Assembly (NCBI GenBank): GCA_018417955.1
Contig: JACTVC010000005.1
Location: 620,001 to 684,000, forward strand
Origin: Laccaria trichodermophora
Lineage: Eukaryota; Basidiomycota; Agaricomycetes; Agaricales; Hydnangiaceae
Direction: 5' to 3'
Length of the DNA: 64,000 bases
Shown: piece by piece, positions 11,501-23,538 of the stretch
How the letters are laid out: every line of letters begins with the position of its first letter
How positions within the stretch are numbered: position 1 is the stretch's first letter
The notes under the pieces: generated by a model
Seen by the model: the letters and a program-made list of their open reading frames with translations, nothing else
The model's database searches: none
What the model was told of the DNA's origin: nothing
Program-made: the position numbers and the translations under genes

Positions 11501-12746
11501 ATGAACTCTTCCAATATTGACGATATCTGGGATGAACCCGTGGCACACCAAGATGAAGTTGAAGCCCCTACGCGTTCCAAGCGCCCTCTCTTTCTAGTAG
11601 AGTCAGACGATGACGACGACGACCAGGCTCCACGTCGCGTAGCCCGCAAACCGCCCCCACAGCAAGATATCGACATTGATGCCCTCTTTCAGGATGTGGA
11701 TGAGGAGGAGTTTACATCATTACCCCCTGCTCTGGACATTGAAGCGGTTCGCCGCAGAGCGGAAGCCCGTCACAAACACGCAGCGCCATCTTTAACACCA
11801 CACGAGATTCTCCCTAGCAGCTCCCCACCTCATGACACTGGAGACCGAAGGGAGGAGGGCAGAAACAAAGGAAAAGATAAAGAAGGAGACCAAAAGAAGG
11901 AGCGACGCAGGCCGGCGCAACTTAATGAAGGCAGATTGCTGGGACCGAGCGGCTTTCCTCAACTCATTAAGGATGTGAAGAATTTCAGAATCAAGGGGAA
12001 GGGACATGAAGTGCATGGGTTTTGTCTCTATGTTTATCAGGCTCTGGCTAACTAGAAAATATTAGGCTACAGACCTCAATCGCCTCCTTCAGGTTTATCA
12101 GTTCTGGACCCACAGCTTGTACCCCAAGACGGCGTTTAGGGATACCGTGGAACGTGTCGAGAAACTATGTCATTCAAGGCGTATGAACGTGAGTGGTTTC
12201 CAAAGGTCACAATTATTTGATAACCTCTTTTTTCTCAAGGTGTCTCTGTCTGTCTGGCGTGATGAAGCCCATGGCATTACAAAGGCAAGGGCGAATGCTG
12301 AAGATGACATGGACGACGACGACGACGTAACAAGGAAGGCACCACCATCGGAAGACGAACTTCATCCTGGACAACCCGCATCCCCCATCTCTTCACAAAC
12401 CTCTTCTCCAATGCCATCCCGACCACCATCATCAGCATCCGAGTATGATCTGCATGATGATGATATTGAAGCTCTTATTCAGGAAGAGTCAGCTCTTTCT
12501 CGGGAGAAGCCCCCTGCACCGATGGAGGATGACGAAGAATCGTTTTGGAGCACTGTCGACGATTATCAACCACCAAGACCTAGTAGTCAGCCTGCCCCTC
12601 AAGCAACTCCCATGGACGAGGACCACGATATGTGGGATCTTGTTCGGGAAATCGAAATGAATACTTCTTCATCGCAAGATGAGGCCTCGTCAATACCGAA
12701 GGCGTCAACGACAGAAGAAGATTGGGATGGTAGTATATATGTATAG
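11501..12746 (+). CDS. CSM3: Replication fork protection protein Csm3/Swi3 (TIPIN)
   Basis: Csm3 pairs with Tof1 to stabilise stalled forks and support the S-phase checkpoint. The N-terminus is acidic (VESDDDDDD). The Swi3 domain starts at about residue 140 with GRLLGPSGFPQLIKDVKNFR and IKGKGHE. After an intron it continues DLNRLLQVYQFWTHSLYPKT and FRDTVERVEKLCHSRRM, which is diagnostic. The next exon reads VSLSVWRDEAHG. A long disordered tail follows, rich in Asp, Pro and Ser, ending at 12746. Two acidic patches in it (DDDIEALIQEE and DEDHDMWDLVREIE) resemble short protein-binding segments. Introns lie near 12015-12065 and 12188-12240. Start ATG 11501 is the first in frame. Confidence 0.92.
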
Positions 12747-12863
12747 CGAGTATCATTCTCTCTTCGTGTAACAGCAACTCGCGGGGGGGGATAGATAATT
12801 TAAGTTGAGAGGGAAAATGATTCAATATTCAAATATTCTGGTAGAAGGGTGTTGGTTGCCCCA

Positions 12864-15076
12864 CTACGAGTCTTGGGGAGCCCAGAGAATGCAACGACCG
12901 CTCGCATTTCCACTCGCGGCTCTTTCGACAATGCTGGGATGCGAACATGTCACTGCTTGAACGGCAGAAATACTGAAGGGCAACGATTTTAGCAGCAGCA
13001 ACGAGATTTATAGAGATAAGCTATACCGCGTTGGGTCTGCAAGTCGTGCCAAGAGATCACCCTATAGAAAATAGACGAGAATCAAATGCACTGTGATAAT
13101 CTCACGGAAAATTGCTTACCTTGCAAGAGTATATATCCAGTGCGTGATTCATGTTAGCGATCTATAGGTGGTTTAGCTGAGAGGAGATGACTGGGAGGAA
13201 CTAACACTTACTGTAAAGTGGGGATACACTTCAGGATTCTGTGTCCACTGGGCTCGCAGGATTGTAAGCCATTTACCCTAATAAAACATTTCAGAAATTC
13301 AATTTGGAGTCAACAGGTAGAAAGCTGACCGTTTGACAATTGTGTTTAATGCGGCTGAAGGGTTTCAAGTTTGGGAAGGGATCGGGTGAGCTAAAGAGAT
13401 TTGACTCGAGGTCCCATACTGTGCGAGGAGCCAAACACTTTAAGTATGTCTGCTTCACCAAAACACGACCGGGGCTTACATCTGATCGTGTCGTCATAAC
13501 TCGTGCTAACAATTTGGCGGCCTCTTGGATCCCAGTAAGCGGAGCTCGCTGATTTATCATGGCGCCATTCTCCCCGCAAACACCCTTCACCCTGCTTAGA
13601 TTCCATGAATTTGGAAACCACTTCTGAGTCAAATTCCAGAGTGGAGGTAGTCACGCCATCGTCAGAACTCCTTGTGAAATTAGTCCCAGATTTCATGCCC
13701 TGCAACTTTCGAACATCCCATATTCTATAGCACTACTCAATCGAATCTCAGAAATCAAAGGAAGACAAAACTTACTTGAGTAGACGGCTGTTACTGGCCG
13801 TGAGAACAAAATGGTTTCGCGTGGGGTTGATACTAATGCAACCAATCTTCTGCTCAGACAAAACGTATCGTCTACGCTTGGAGCTCTTTTCGCGCAGGTC
13901 CAAATGAGTTGCACCTCCTGCGCCATCTGAGACCCACATTTCATTTCCGGTGGAGGTCAAATCAATGCTGCATATAAGTTCGCCATTGCTTGACGCGAAG
14001 ACCTCCTCCGAAACACCTGTCGTAAAGGACAGGTGTCGAATAGTGCAGTCGTAGGAACTTGTGTAAACCTTGATAAGAATGTAAACCTGCCATTTCTTTG
14101 AAAACAATTGAGCGTACGCTGTGGGTATTGGTCGGATCCAACTTGATGCTCGATATTGACGACTTTGATGATGCAGGCCAGTGCAACTGTAATCTCCAGT
14201 ACTTCCCTCCCTCATTTTCGACAAGGGAAATATCACCATCTTCATCGACTTCATCACCTTGCGCTCTGGCATCCCATATTCCCAACTGACCGTGCTTATC
14301 TGATTCGATAATGATTAGGAACGGGCGGTGTTTACAATGAAGAACAAACCTCCAAAAAAAATGAGATCTTTTGTAACTTCCGGGTGATACGCAGCACAAT
14401 AGATTCTATCTTGAGTTACTTTGGCACGAGAGACAACCTTCATGCCTTGCAACCTCTCTTTCAAGTCCTTAACAGCGGCAGCCTCTTGGGTGCCGTCAAA
14501 CAAGAACGCGTCAGGATCAGCAAGGTGCCGTGACCCTGATGATTGAGCAACGCTTTCCAGCGCCTCCGACAGCGTAGATGCGTCTTCCGGTCCGTTTTCT
14601 GTAAGAGATATGAGATCAAGCTTCTGGTGTCGTGGCTTTTTTGCTATTCGCGCTTGTTCTTCTGCTGCTAACCTCTCCTCCTCCTCAGCACGTTGCCCTT
14701 GCTAGATAAATATATTAACCACTACATATGAAAAATCAATGATGAACACACCTCACGCTTTTGTCTTTTGGACGGACTTTCATCTGGATCGAAGGTATCC
14801 TTCCTTAAACGCGCCGACTGACGCCGTGGAGCTTCAGGCTCCTGTCGTTCACGCTTTACTCTTTTGGCAGGTTGAACGGGTTTTGCTGTGGACTTCGCCG
14901 CGCCCTTGTGCTTGGGAACGTCCAAATTCTCAACGGCTTGTTTGAGCTCAAGTTGCTCAAGAAGGGCGCGGTTCCTTGCGATGTTCGCCTCGCGCTCAAT
15001 CTCGCTGTTAAGGAAATCATAAGCAAGTTGAAATCTCCGCAGTAGCATGGACATACTATTGCGATAATTTGACCAT
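12864..15076 (-). CDS. CMR1: DNA damage-binding WD40 protein Cmr1/WDR76
   Basis: Cmr1/WDR76 is a nuclear WD40 protein that binds UV-damaged DNA and collects in quality-control sites during replication stress. The start lies in a short exon (ATG 15076): MVKLSQ joins across an intron to YEIEREANIARNRALLEQLE, the conserved Cmr1 N-terminus. A basic region follows (AKRVKRERQE, RRQSARLRKD, SKRQKRE). The propeller contains RIYCAAYHPE, DKHGQLGIWDA, VYTSSYDCTIRHLS and NEMWVSDGAGGATHLDLRE, then IGCISINPTRNHFVLTASNS. Next come IWDVRKLQG, YWDPRGRQIVSTSYDDTIR and WDLESN. The end is CSHPSIVERAASGNASGRCI then LWAPQDS (stop 12864-12866). At least nine introns are needed. The next gene upstream is in the same direction. 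Confidence 0.92.
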
Positions 15077-15126
15077 TTTGCTGAAGAATAAATAGGTGAG
15101 CTATGAGATGAAGTGCAACTTAGGCT

Positions 15127-15153
15127 TGACGTGACTACGTCACAGAGCACGTG
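15127..15153. promoter_or_regulatory. Perfect dyad TGACGT-GACT-ACGTCA plus CACGTG, upstream of CMR1
   Basis: TGACGT (15127-15132) and ACGTCA (15137-15142) are exact inverted repeats around a 4-nt spacer, and CACGTG follows at 15148-15153. The block is 51 bp upstream of the CMR1 ATG. ACGT-core dyads are typical sites for bZIP dimers, and CACGTG is an E-box. Regulation is inferred. Confidence 0.4.
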
Positions 15154-15295
15154 AACGTTACAGACGTTCCAGTAGCCAAATCTAACTAGCTAAATGTACA
15201 AAAGCATATTCCAGAGCAAAGAAGAGTATTAATGATGGTAATAAGTTGAGAGGTATAATGGCAGCGTAACTGGCATTCAGAGAGAGAGAGAGGGC

Positions 15296-17242
15296 TCAGG
15301 ATACTTCTAAAACCGAGGTCTCCAGCACACGAAACATCGTAGGGTCTTTCGAGTCCTCCGACCACCCAACCACTTCTCGCCAGTTGGCCGCGTTGGCCTC
15401 CTTCTCCCCCGCGCCAGAAAAGAGTCCAAGGTCATCGTCGCTAAGTCCACGGAAGATAAGGAATATCCGAGTGAAAACGCATGGATCAGCAGAGACAGTA
15501 ATGTCAATGGCAGCCGCAATTTTGCTTGGCGATAGGAATCTATAGGCGATATTTTTGTGCGCCGAGAAGGCTGACATGTTGTTGCTGTATAAATCCAACT
15601 AAGCATCAATGCCAGGTCAGTTTGTGTTTGCACATACTTTACAAAGGCGGTCCGAGCGTGCAAAGACATTCCTAATTGGTCCAATACCATCATTAGGTGT
15701 GGAATAAAGTCGCGGAAGGACATTGCAAAGCCGTTTCTAGGGGCTATGTAATCATTTGGGTCGACCATTGTGGGGTCTGGACTATCAAAACGGTAAATTA
15801 TAAACAGACCAAAGAAGACGATTGGAAAGTGGCTTACACTGCCTCGTAGTACAACGCAGTTGATACCAGCTCGCTTTCGAAGTGTTCCAGTGCCCCGCCA
15901 GGATGGACACGCAAGAAATATTTGACCTTGTTCTCACCTACACCTTCTGCAGGTGGCCAGGTGATACCTAGCTTCCACAGCGGAGAAAATGAGAGCACCA
16001 CATCGCAATACTGCATGGCCGGTGATAGTATAGTCAAATGACATTTTGCTGTAGTGGGCTTGGCAGCAACAGCGAGTTTGGTCATTACTCGTGAGTCAAA
16101 CATAAATTCGGGCGTGTATTCTTCATTAGGAGGCAGGCGCGTGCCGCTGAACTCCATCTTGTGCGTATCACCCTGGTGAACGATATCAAGCTTTCCCCAG
16201 AACATACCATCCACCGTCGTCCCATCCTCCATGCGAGCCATGTCAAGTTCGTCAGAGTTTACCATAACGTCGAGTGCGACATGTTGGCCTGGCGTCAACT
16301 CCAGATTGAATGTAGCGGGCATTTCAAGCACAGGAGGCGGACTGTGAAATGTTTTCAAGAGGTGGAGGGCGTGGTGTGTGAGGAATAGCTTACGGAGGTG
16401 GGCTACATATGTCGAAAAAAAAATGAGATAGGTAAATTATTCATCTTGATTTTTACTCACGGAGGGTCATCTGGGGGTGGAGGAGCGTCGCTGACGATCT
16501 CTACACGAAGCCCTTGTACGCCCATGACTGCAATTTGATACGAGTCTTCGCCTGTAAGCTATGGATGTATATTCAAAGAACCGTCTGGGTCTGAATAAGA
16601 ACCAGAACCTACGTAGATGTAGGGGCCAGCTACCAGTCGCTTCAAACGCACGTAAGCCACTGGAATCGTATGAAAACCTATTTGCAAGCTTACTGCAGCA
16701 TGAAGTGAGGCATACTCGACCGGAACACGCAAACTGAAAACTGCTTCTGGCGGTGGCTTTGTCCAATCTCGGGCGACGGCATCGAGTTCCTAATCGACAT
16801 CAGTCATTGTCAGAAAAATGCCAGTGGATGCCAGACGCACTGCATAACTATTAGGGAGCTATTTTCAAGGGTCTTGAGAGGAATATGAGCCACATAAGAG
16901 GAATATATGCGCACCATACGGATAGTCTCCATGTCGCCATAGGCAAGGGTGAGTAAACGCTGCCGTGCGAGGGCCATCTGGGCTTGCTTGTCGCGCATAT
17001 CGGTTTCCTTGTTCTTTGGCTTGAACTTGCCCCAAAATGACTGGGAAGGAAGACTTGCGCTTGTGGACCTATCAAGGAGGGCAAGCACCAGGAGAGATGA
17101 GACGTACGTCGGAGAAAAGAAAAGGAGACAGCGCCTACGCTGGAGAGAGAAGCATGATGGTGAAAGAGAAATCTTATAGCTCAAGAGGCATAATCTCGGA
17201 GAGGGACACGATGAGGACACGAGGCGATTGAGGCGATGTCAT
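15296..17242 (-). CDS. Unrecognised fungal protein, about 480 aa
   Basis: I do not recognise this protein. Its exons join from MTSPQSPRVLIVSLSEIMPL (ATG 17242) through a small exon to RSTSASLPSQSFWGKFKPKN and RQRLLTLAYGDMETIRM. Then come ELDAVARDWTKPPPEAVFSL, VSLQIGFHTIPVAYVRLKRL and DSYQIAVMGVQGLRVEIVSD. A Pro stretch precedes PATFNLELTPGQHVALDVMV and FFGKLDIVHQGD-like beta-strand sequence. The C-terminal half (residues about 290-480) is hydrophobic-alternating, with DFIPHLMMVLDQLGMSLHAR and HKNIAYRFLSPSKIAAAIDI. It ends FRVLETSVLEVS (stop 15296-15298). No signal peptide or TM helix stands out. The two central segments look like beta-rich domains. The exon structure near 17070-17190 is uncertain. 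Confidence 0.6.
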
Positions 17243-17308
17243 AGTACTATCGTGGACAATCTATATTTATATTTGTTTAAATAAATGAATTTTTAACACT
17301 CCACCCTC

Positions 17309-18098
17309 ATGCTTTTTCTCAAGCTTACCCCGGCTCGCCCCCTCGTCGTCCTGCTTCCGAAAAGGGCTTTGGCCTCCACTGCTTATTCATGGCAAAGCAA
17401 ATCTGTTGCCCGGTTGAGGCAGGAAGCAAAAGCTCGTGGCCTATCCGTGTACGTCCGCAATCCTTCCGTACTATCACCAACACTAACCTTGTTGATAGAA
17501 AAGGCAATAGAGCAATGCTCACTCCGAGGCTGGAACGACTCGATACCATTCACGCAGGTGGAGCTCGGAATATATCAAATCAACCAAGTGTTGCACCGGG
17601 AAGACCACAATCGCCTCAACCACTGACTTTCAACAAAGCAGAAGTGACTTTCTTATATACTCAGCTGCCTGATATATCTCAGCCTGATGCTGAACTCCCA
17701 ATTCAAATTGTGCGTGTTATTCCATCGTCATTGCTGAAATGAAGCAACCTCCACCACGCCATAACGCTTCTCCTTCTCGCGCTACCGTGCCTCATGATTC
17801 TTCGTTTCAGCCTTACGTTCCAGACTTCTGGGATTCGTCACCCCCTGTGGCTAATGGGACTGAGCAAGAAACACCACTGCCCAAGCTTCTAGTTGTTGCT
17901 GGTGACACTCATCCAGGAGGTGGACCCTCTCACAATCTTCTCGATATCGAAGAAACTCCTGAGGGTTTTAGTCTTTCCACCGGTAAAGTAGTGAAGCCAG
18001 GACAGGGAGGGAGTGGGCTTTTGGATGATATTGTGGAGGACGTTGGGCTACCACCAGTCAAAGATATGAAAAAGTCCTTCCAAGAGTTATTTTCGTAG
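17309..18098 (+). CDS. Predicted mitochondrial protein with N-terminal SAP-like motif
   Basis: The start MLFLKLTPARPLVVLLPKRA has several basic and no acidic residues, as in a mitochondrial targeting sequence. The next segment, VARLRQEAKARGLSV joined across an intron to KGNRAMLTPRLE, fits a SAP helix-extension-helix motif (residues about 34-60), usually a nucleic-acid binder. The rest is Pro/Ser-rich and probably disordered. A second intron (about 36 nt, ending before 17745) joins DAELPIQI to QPPPRHNASPSR. Toward the end, PKLLVVAGDTHPGGGPSHNL and the C-terminus LPPVKDMKKSFQELFS look folded. I know no named homologue. A role in mitochondrial DNA or RNA handling is only a guess from the SAP motif. 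It starts 66 bp from the divergent neighbour. Confidence 0.65.
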
Positions 18099-18169
18099 TC
18101 TTATTTTATCTACAGTAAATAAATATTACTCAAAAAAAAAAATCAGTTTCCCTGTTGGTTCCGCCGCTA

Positions 18170-18728
18170 ATGAATACAACCAGACAGGCTGTCCGTACGC
18201 TAAGGACGTCTGCTCGACGATGCGACCGCGTTGCGCCTCCTCACCCCATTTCTCACATACGTCCCATTATCTATGACGATTCAATAGCGGCGTCAACACC
18301 CACCAGCCTACGTCATCCTTATTCCTTATCAGAGTTCAATACTGCGTCTCTGGGCAACCTCGGGGATTATGAATTCCAATACAAGCTACAACGACAGTAC
18401 CTAGACGCTTTCCACCATAATTTTTGGCTAGACGTGTGTATTTCACGATCGACGTTTTCGCTGAAGAGCTTACACAAGTTGACAGAGTAATTCTCGCTTC
18501 AATGCTGGAAAAGCGGCTATCCTTGATAGTCTTCCCCCCTCTGCGACGCCTCGTGATGGAGAGATTGCCTTGTCAGAGTTCTACAAACAATGGCTTATAC
18601 AAGAGGCCCAGCGCACAGATAGGTATACAAAAGAGTGGCGAAGTCGAAATATACGCCTCATCTTCCTAGCGGTCCGTCTCAAATACCAGAAAATGTGGAG
18701 CAGGTTATTCGGCATCGGAAAAAGATAG
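18170..18728 (+). CDS. COA8: COA8/APOPT-family mitochondrial protein
   Basis: COA8 (APOPT1) proteins protect and assist cytochrome c oxidase assembly in the mitochondrial matrix. The N-terminus (TRQAVRTLRTSARRCDRV) is a targeting sequence. The core EFQYKLQRQYLDAFHHNFWL is joined across a 51-nt intron (donor after D of FWLD) to SNSRFNAGKAAILDSLPPSA. Then ALSEFYKQWLIQEAQRTDRY and TKEWRSRNIRLIFLAVRLKY follow, ending WSRLFGIGKR (stop 18726-18728). The motif order FW...RF, FYK, YxxEWxRRN and the C-terminal helix is that of the family. The protein is about 170 aa, as usual. It converges on NUP133 with 47 bp between stop codons. Confidence 0.85.
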
Positions 18729-18775
18729 ATGACATGAGTTCTAAACATTATAAACGTCCTCACCGCCCTCCTTGC

Positions 18776-21700
18776 TCACTCGCCTGTCGAGCCTTGCCAT
18801 ACCTTATCATGTACGGCTAGCTCATACACCCGATGATATACATCTTCCAGGTCCAAATCCCCAAGCCTATCACACTCCGTAGTGTAGTCCCGGACGATTG
18901 CGTCCACTTGCTCCTCTGAAATACCAGGCCACCGAGAGGCGACCTCCGTAGTTGATGGAATTACCAATGCGAAATTTGGTTCAGTCACGAAACCGTTCGG
19001 TTGGTTTATACTCGGAAGGATCAAATGAAGCGTTGCGTATAAAGCCGTATCCTGGAAGCGTTCCTTCAATTCAGCATCAGATATGTTGGCAGTTCGTCGA
19101 ATGTTATCCCAGCTTTTATTGTTGGTCAGCCGCGAAATCAAGGATCGGCTTGGATAGGGCTTACTCGTCATGCAAGAAGATTCGCCTCCAAATAGTGCGG
19201 AAAGCAGACAATTTTCGAGCTTCAGGTAAATTCTGTGACAGTCCAGTTGAGCAATTATAAAGTCGTTCAAGGTAACACCACATTCACATCGACGCGAGCC
19301 AAAAGATGCAGAGCCGTAGCATAATCTTCGACACTTGTTGTGTTATCTTTGAGAGTCAGGAGGTCGACGATATCCTCAACCGACAGGGCCCTGCCTTGTA
19401 AAAGCTGCCTCAGCAGGTCTTTGAAAACCTGCGTAAGATGAATCAACCGATTGAATCATCAAAAAAAAAATGGTACATTTGTCAAGGCATTTTGGTCTAT
19501 GAGAGGGGAAGCCTTCGCTTTGGTAATGTGTTCGATTTGATTCTCCAGAGAGTGCCGGCCGCGAAGCCCTTCAATCGCTGTTCGGAAGTCCTGCAACAAG
19601 GTTTCGTGCACGCCGATAAAATCGAGGTCATCATGGAAGGCTTGGAGAGAGTCAGATTCGGATATCGAGAGTGGGAAGGTGTATCACCGTCGAGAACAGA
19701 CTGGTCAGCAGAGACACTTGTTTCATGGAGTTGCGCTAGGTGTGATAGCTTCCCAACACTGAGCATCAACTGGGCAAGATGTAAAGGTTCAGCGATCAGA
19801 AAACGCAGAGCAAAATATGTTCACATGTTTCACTTCGAGGTTGCTGGCCTTGGAAGCTTCCTCCAGAAGGTCCGCCGCTGCCCGCCCGTAGTGCTCTTTC
19901 CCAATGTTGTAGATCCATGAGATTGCCGGGTTGGGTTCTTCAGAGAAAAATCGCTCCAAATATCCGGTCTGCAGGGCAGAGGATTGATTAAACATGACAC
20001 GGAGCTCGCCTGAATGATGTTTGTGTCAGTAGTTCGGCTGGTTTCAGGAAGAGGCAAACCATGTTGGATATACCACCGATAAAGCTGACTCGCAAAATCA
20101 TATTTGAATCGATCAACGTATGACTGGATCCGGTCGAGATTCGGATTTTCTGTGGGTGGGTATGCAACATCTTTGTGACATAGTGCAACGAGAGAGGTAA
20201 AATCGTGATATTTTTCTGCAAGCTGGAATGCGGTATCCTGATGTCCGAATCGACCTAGCATGTAATATTCAGTCTAGTTGGGAGTTGCAAACCTCTTTAG
20301 AAACTGACGTAATGTTTCAAGGACTTCTGGCCGCAAAAGCGTAAATCTGTGTTCCAGCTCGTCCTTATCGCGCCCGACACCATGCTCAGCAGCAGCAATG
20401 GGGCTATTTGCAGAGTAGGTTGATACTCCATAAAATGTTTGGAAGACATGCCTGCACGTACCTTGACAACCAGTCCAATCTTTCTTTGATACACTCAAAA
20501 AGAAGAGCCGCAAGCTCGGGAAGCTGTGATTGTTGTAGCTTGCCTTGGCTTGACGAATCAAAGTATCTAGATTCCACAGCCTTGGTGGTGGCGTCGAACA
20601 ATGCCAGCACAGTGTCAACGACTGCAGGTCGACTAGTCCATGGGAAGATCATGGGAAGATCAATGCCATACACCTTGAGGTTATATGCGCGATAATCGAA
20701 CGCTGATCTCAACACGGTCTGTAGGCGAATCAAAGGAAATTCTCAAAATGGCTGGAGATAACGTACCACAAGGATACTGTTAGCTTCTGCCAACAGCTGT
20801 GATACATCACGTCCCGCCTGCTTCGATGATAGAGTGACAATATCTAATATTTTCTTGAGAAGACTTCCCACATCGCTCACGCGAAGACGGAAAAAGGCCC
20901 TCATAACGTCTTCGTGTGGACCATCTGCCACATCCGCCATATATGCATGAACGCAGTCGTTCAAAACGCTGTGCTTAGGCAGAGCTCTGTGACCAGTCAT
21001 CAAAACAGGAAAGATGAGAGGTTGAGGGAGACGAACGCGAGAAGTTCATTATATTGCAGCCATAACTGGTGAGCTGCATACAACTTTTCAGCGTCCATCG
21101 CCAACTTTTGGCGACTCCGTTGCGACATCTGTTGATAACATGAGCTACACACCAAGATAAAGCAACACTGAAACTTGCTTTGACGAGAACTGAATTATCA
21201 TTAATAAACCCAATAAGCCAACTTAAACGGTCTTTCCGGCTCGTTAGTTGAGCACTCAAGTCATGATTGTTCCTCACGACTTCCGGATCTTGACAATGCA
21301 AATCAGTCGAGGTCAATGCAAATAACCAAAAAGGTCAAACCTGAACGAAGTACGGCCTTGCTAAGTTGTTCGGCACCTCGCATCAAACTCTCTTCGTCTA
21401 CTTCAGGGGGAAAACTGAAATGTAAAGGATTCTGGAAAGGATGAGCTGAAATCAAAAGAAAAGACTATGATGTTACCTCAGGAGACGGGCCATACAGTAT
21501 TGCCTGCATCATGATCGACTTGATCAGATTGGTTCGGCCAGTTCTGGCGGCACATTCAATGAAGGCGACAATTCTCATATTGTATCACTCACTCGGGGTT
21601 GAAAGCAAGAATCTTTTCCATGTTCAAGTGGACTTTCATCAATGTGGAGGCAGTCAAAACCAATAATGTATTGTCTGTCCGGCTTACGCCTACGCCCAGC

Positions 21701-23390
21701 GTCCTATCAATGGTTGATTTTAACTCCAACCTATCTTGATATTCAGATTCTAGAAGCAACTGATCTGAATCATAGATAACAATAATGTGTTTAGGACAAA
21801 CCTCGAGCGCATAGGGCAACCGCGTCGCCAAATTGCACGCTAATCAGAGAACCTGCGAAAAGTACCTGTATTCGAGGGTGTGCCGGCACCGAAGATGTCG
21901 ACGTCTGTACGTGAAAACGAACGTTAGAAATGAGATATTGTGGTCGGAAATCTACTAACGCTTTGGTATGGCACAGTTTTTACAGCCGCAATTTCGAACG
22001 TTTTGCGCTCAAAGGCCAGGTGAGCGAGAGCATACAAGCGCCGAACACTTACGCCACCCTCCTTTCCACAGTACGATAGAAGAACAGCAACCATTCCAGC
22101 ACTGTATTAAAAAGAGGGTAAATACGATTCAAAAATGCGTTCTGGGACGACGTAACTCTTCCACGGCCAAGTCCAAAAGCTCGATACTCCATTGCAACCA
22201 CTCTCCAGGTTCTTGCCGGATACCTAAGGACTCTTGAACTGCAGATTGAAGAGAATCTGCTATTCCCAAATCCAATTTTTTCTCTTCCCAGCCATCAGTC
22301 TTTATGACCCACTTTTGAACTCTCTCTTCAGTGAGTACCCATAGATCCCTCTCCCCCGTTGGTGACTGGAGGCCAAGTGAAATTGAGCGAATGTATGACT
22401 TGAGATCCATCATAGAGGGGGTGACAGTGAGAAAAGATGGAAGAAGACTTGAAAACGACCGAGAGCCAGGTTGGGTGAAAACCTTTGAAGTCAGATGACA
22501 TTTGCCGCCAGTCGACGTTATCATCAAACGATAGAGATTGCCTAGACTTGTCGCCACAATGAAAGTTTGAGGCTGTATGCATAAGTTAGGTGATAATAGC
22601 AGACAGAGACAGAGGCGAAGCGCGCACATCGGACCGGACAAGAGCCGTTACATGGTCATCCTCGTCTACAAAATCCAGCGAGGAGTTGTCATAGCGATCG
22701 CCTCCAGCCAAGCCAATACTGATACTATCCCAGAAACGAATTTGACCTGTGGAAGACACGAGGATCAGACCTGGTTCCCGAGACGATCCGCGGGGAACAA
22801 GCGCATGGAAAGGTGAATTGCGACGATCTAGAGGTAAGTTCTGGTGCACGTCCTGAGGGCAAGCGAATATGTAGCATGTAGGAGTCCCTTTGGTGGCCTT
22901 ACACAATGGTCAAAAGGGCACATGGAAATCAATAACAATGACATACCTGAGCATGTTGCCAGACAAAGCATGTCTGGGCGGATGCCACCAAAGTAAATCC
23001 CGTCGTGGTGTCAATTTCGCCAGTGTACGGTGTTTTGCAAAAATCTATCGCGTCGTTTTGCTGTTTTGAGACGCGTCCCAACCTAAGGCCAAAAGCGAAA
23101 CGCGCACCTGCATTCCTCAAAACTTGTTTCACCTCCACGGGTAGATTGGCATAGAATGACGCGGAGAGTTCTTCAGTTTTCGCGTATATGGTTTCTCCAG
23201 TGGATGATAGTCCTGAATCTAGGACTTCATCAACATCCATTGCAGAACGAAACAACTCGTTTTCGGTGAGGTTTGAATTTTCCACGGAGGGGCTTTCCAG
23301 CCTACTGATCGTCGGGTTCCTTCGGATAGGTGATCTAGCCCGTATTCGAGTTGAGCGACGAGGCGCCGGAGAAGGAGAGAATGTTGCCAT
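18776..23390 (-). CDS. NUP133: Nucleoporin Nup133
   Basis: Nup133 is a scaffold of the Y-shaped (Nup107/Nup84) complex of the nuclear pore. The first exon starts MATFSPSPAPRRSTRIRARS with a basic disordered tail. The N-terminal beta-propeller contains TCFVWQHAQ joined to ALKGTPTCYIFACPQD, then PFHALVPRGSSREPGLILVS and TGQIRFWDSISIGLAGGD, typical of fungal Nup133. The C-terminal helical half includes VEVKQVLRNA-like and FERYFSEEPNPAISWIYNIG-type sequence, then ARHLLEEASKASNLEVKH-type segments and ends VYELAVHDKVWQGSTGE. The last exon carries NDFIIAQLDCHRIYLKLENC and TALYATLHLILPSINQPNGF. I count roughly 15 introns; exact borders in the middle third are uncertain. Estimated length is about 1,250 aa, normal for the family. 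Confidence 0.88.
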
Positions 23391-23538
23391 TGGGAGCGTG
23401 CACCAGCAGCTATGTAGATTGGCTGCAGAATGACCTCGTTCAGAACCTTGGCAAATAAGCAGGCACAAATAGTATGCATACTCAAAGCATGAAAGTTTTA
23501 ACAGTGACTACACTACATTTCTTTCTATGTATCAGCTT

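Noticed and set aside
15279..15292. GA dinucleotide run near the 3' end of a gene
   Set aside because: Too short to be more than a chance microsatellite.
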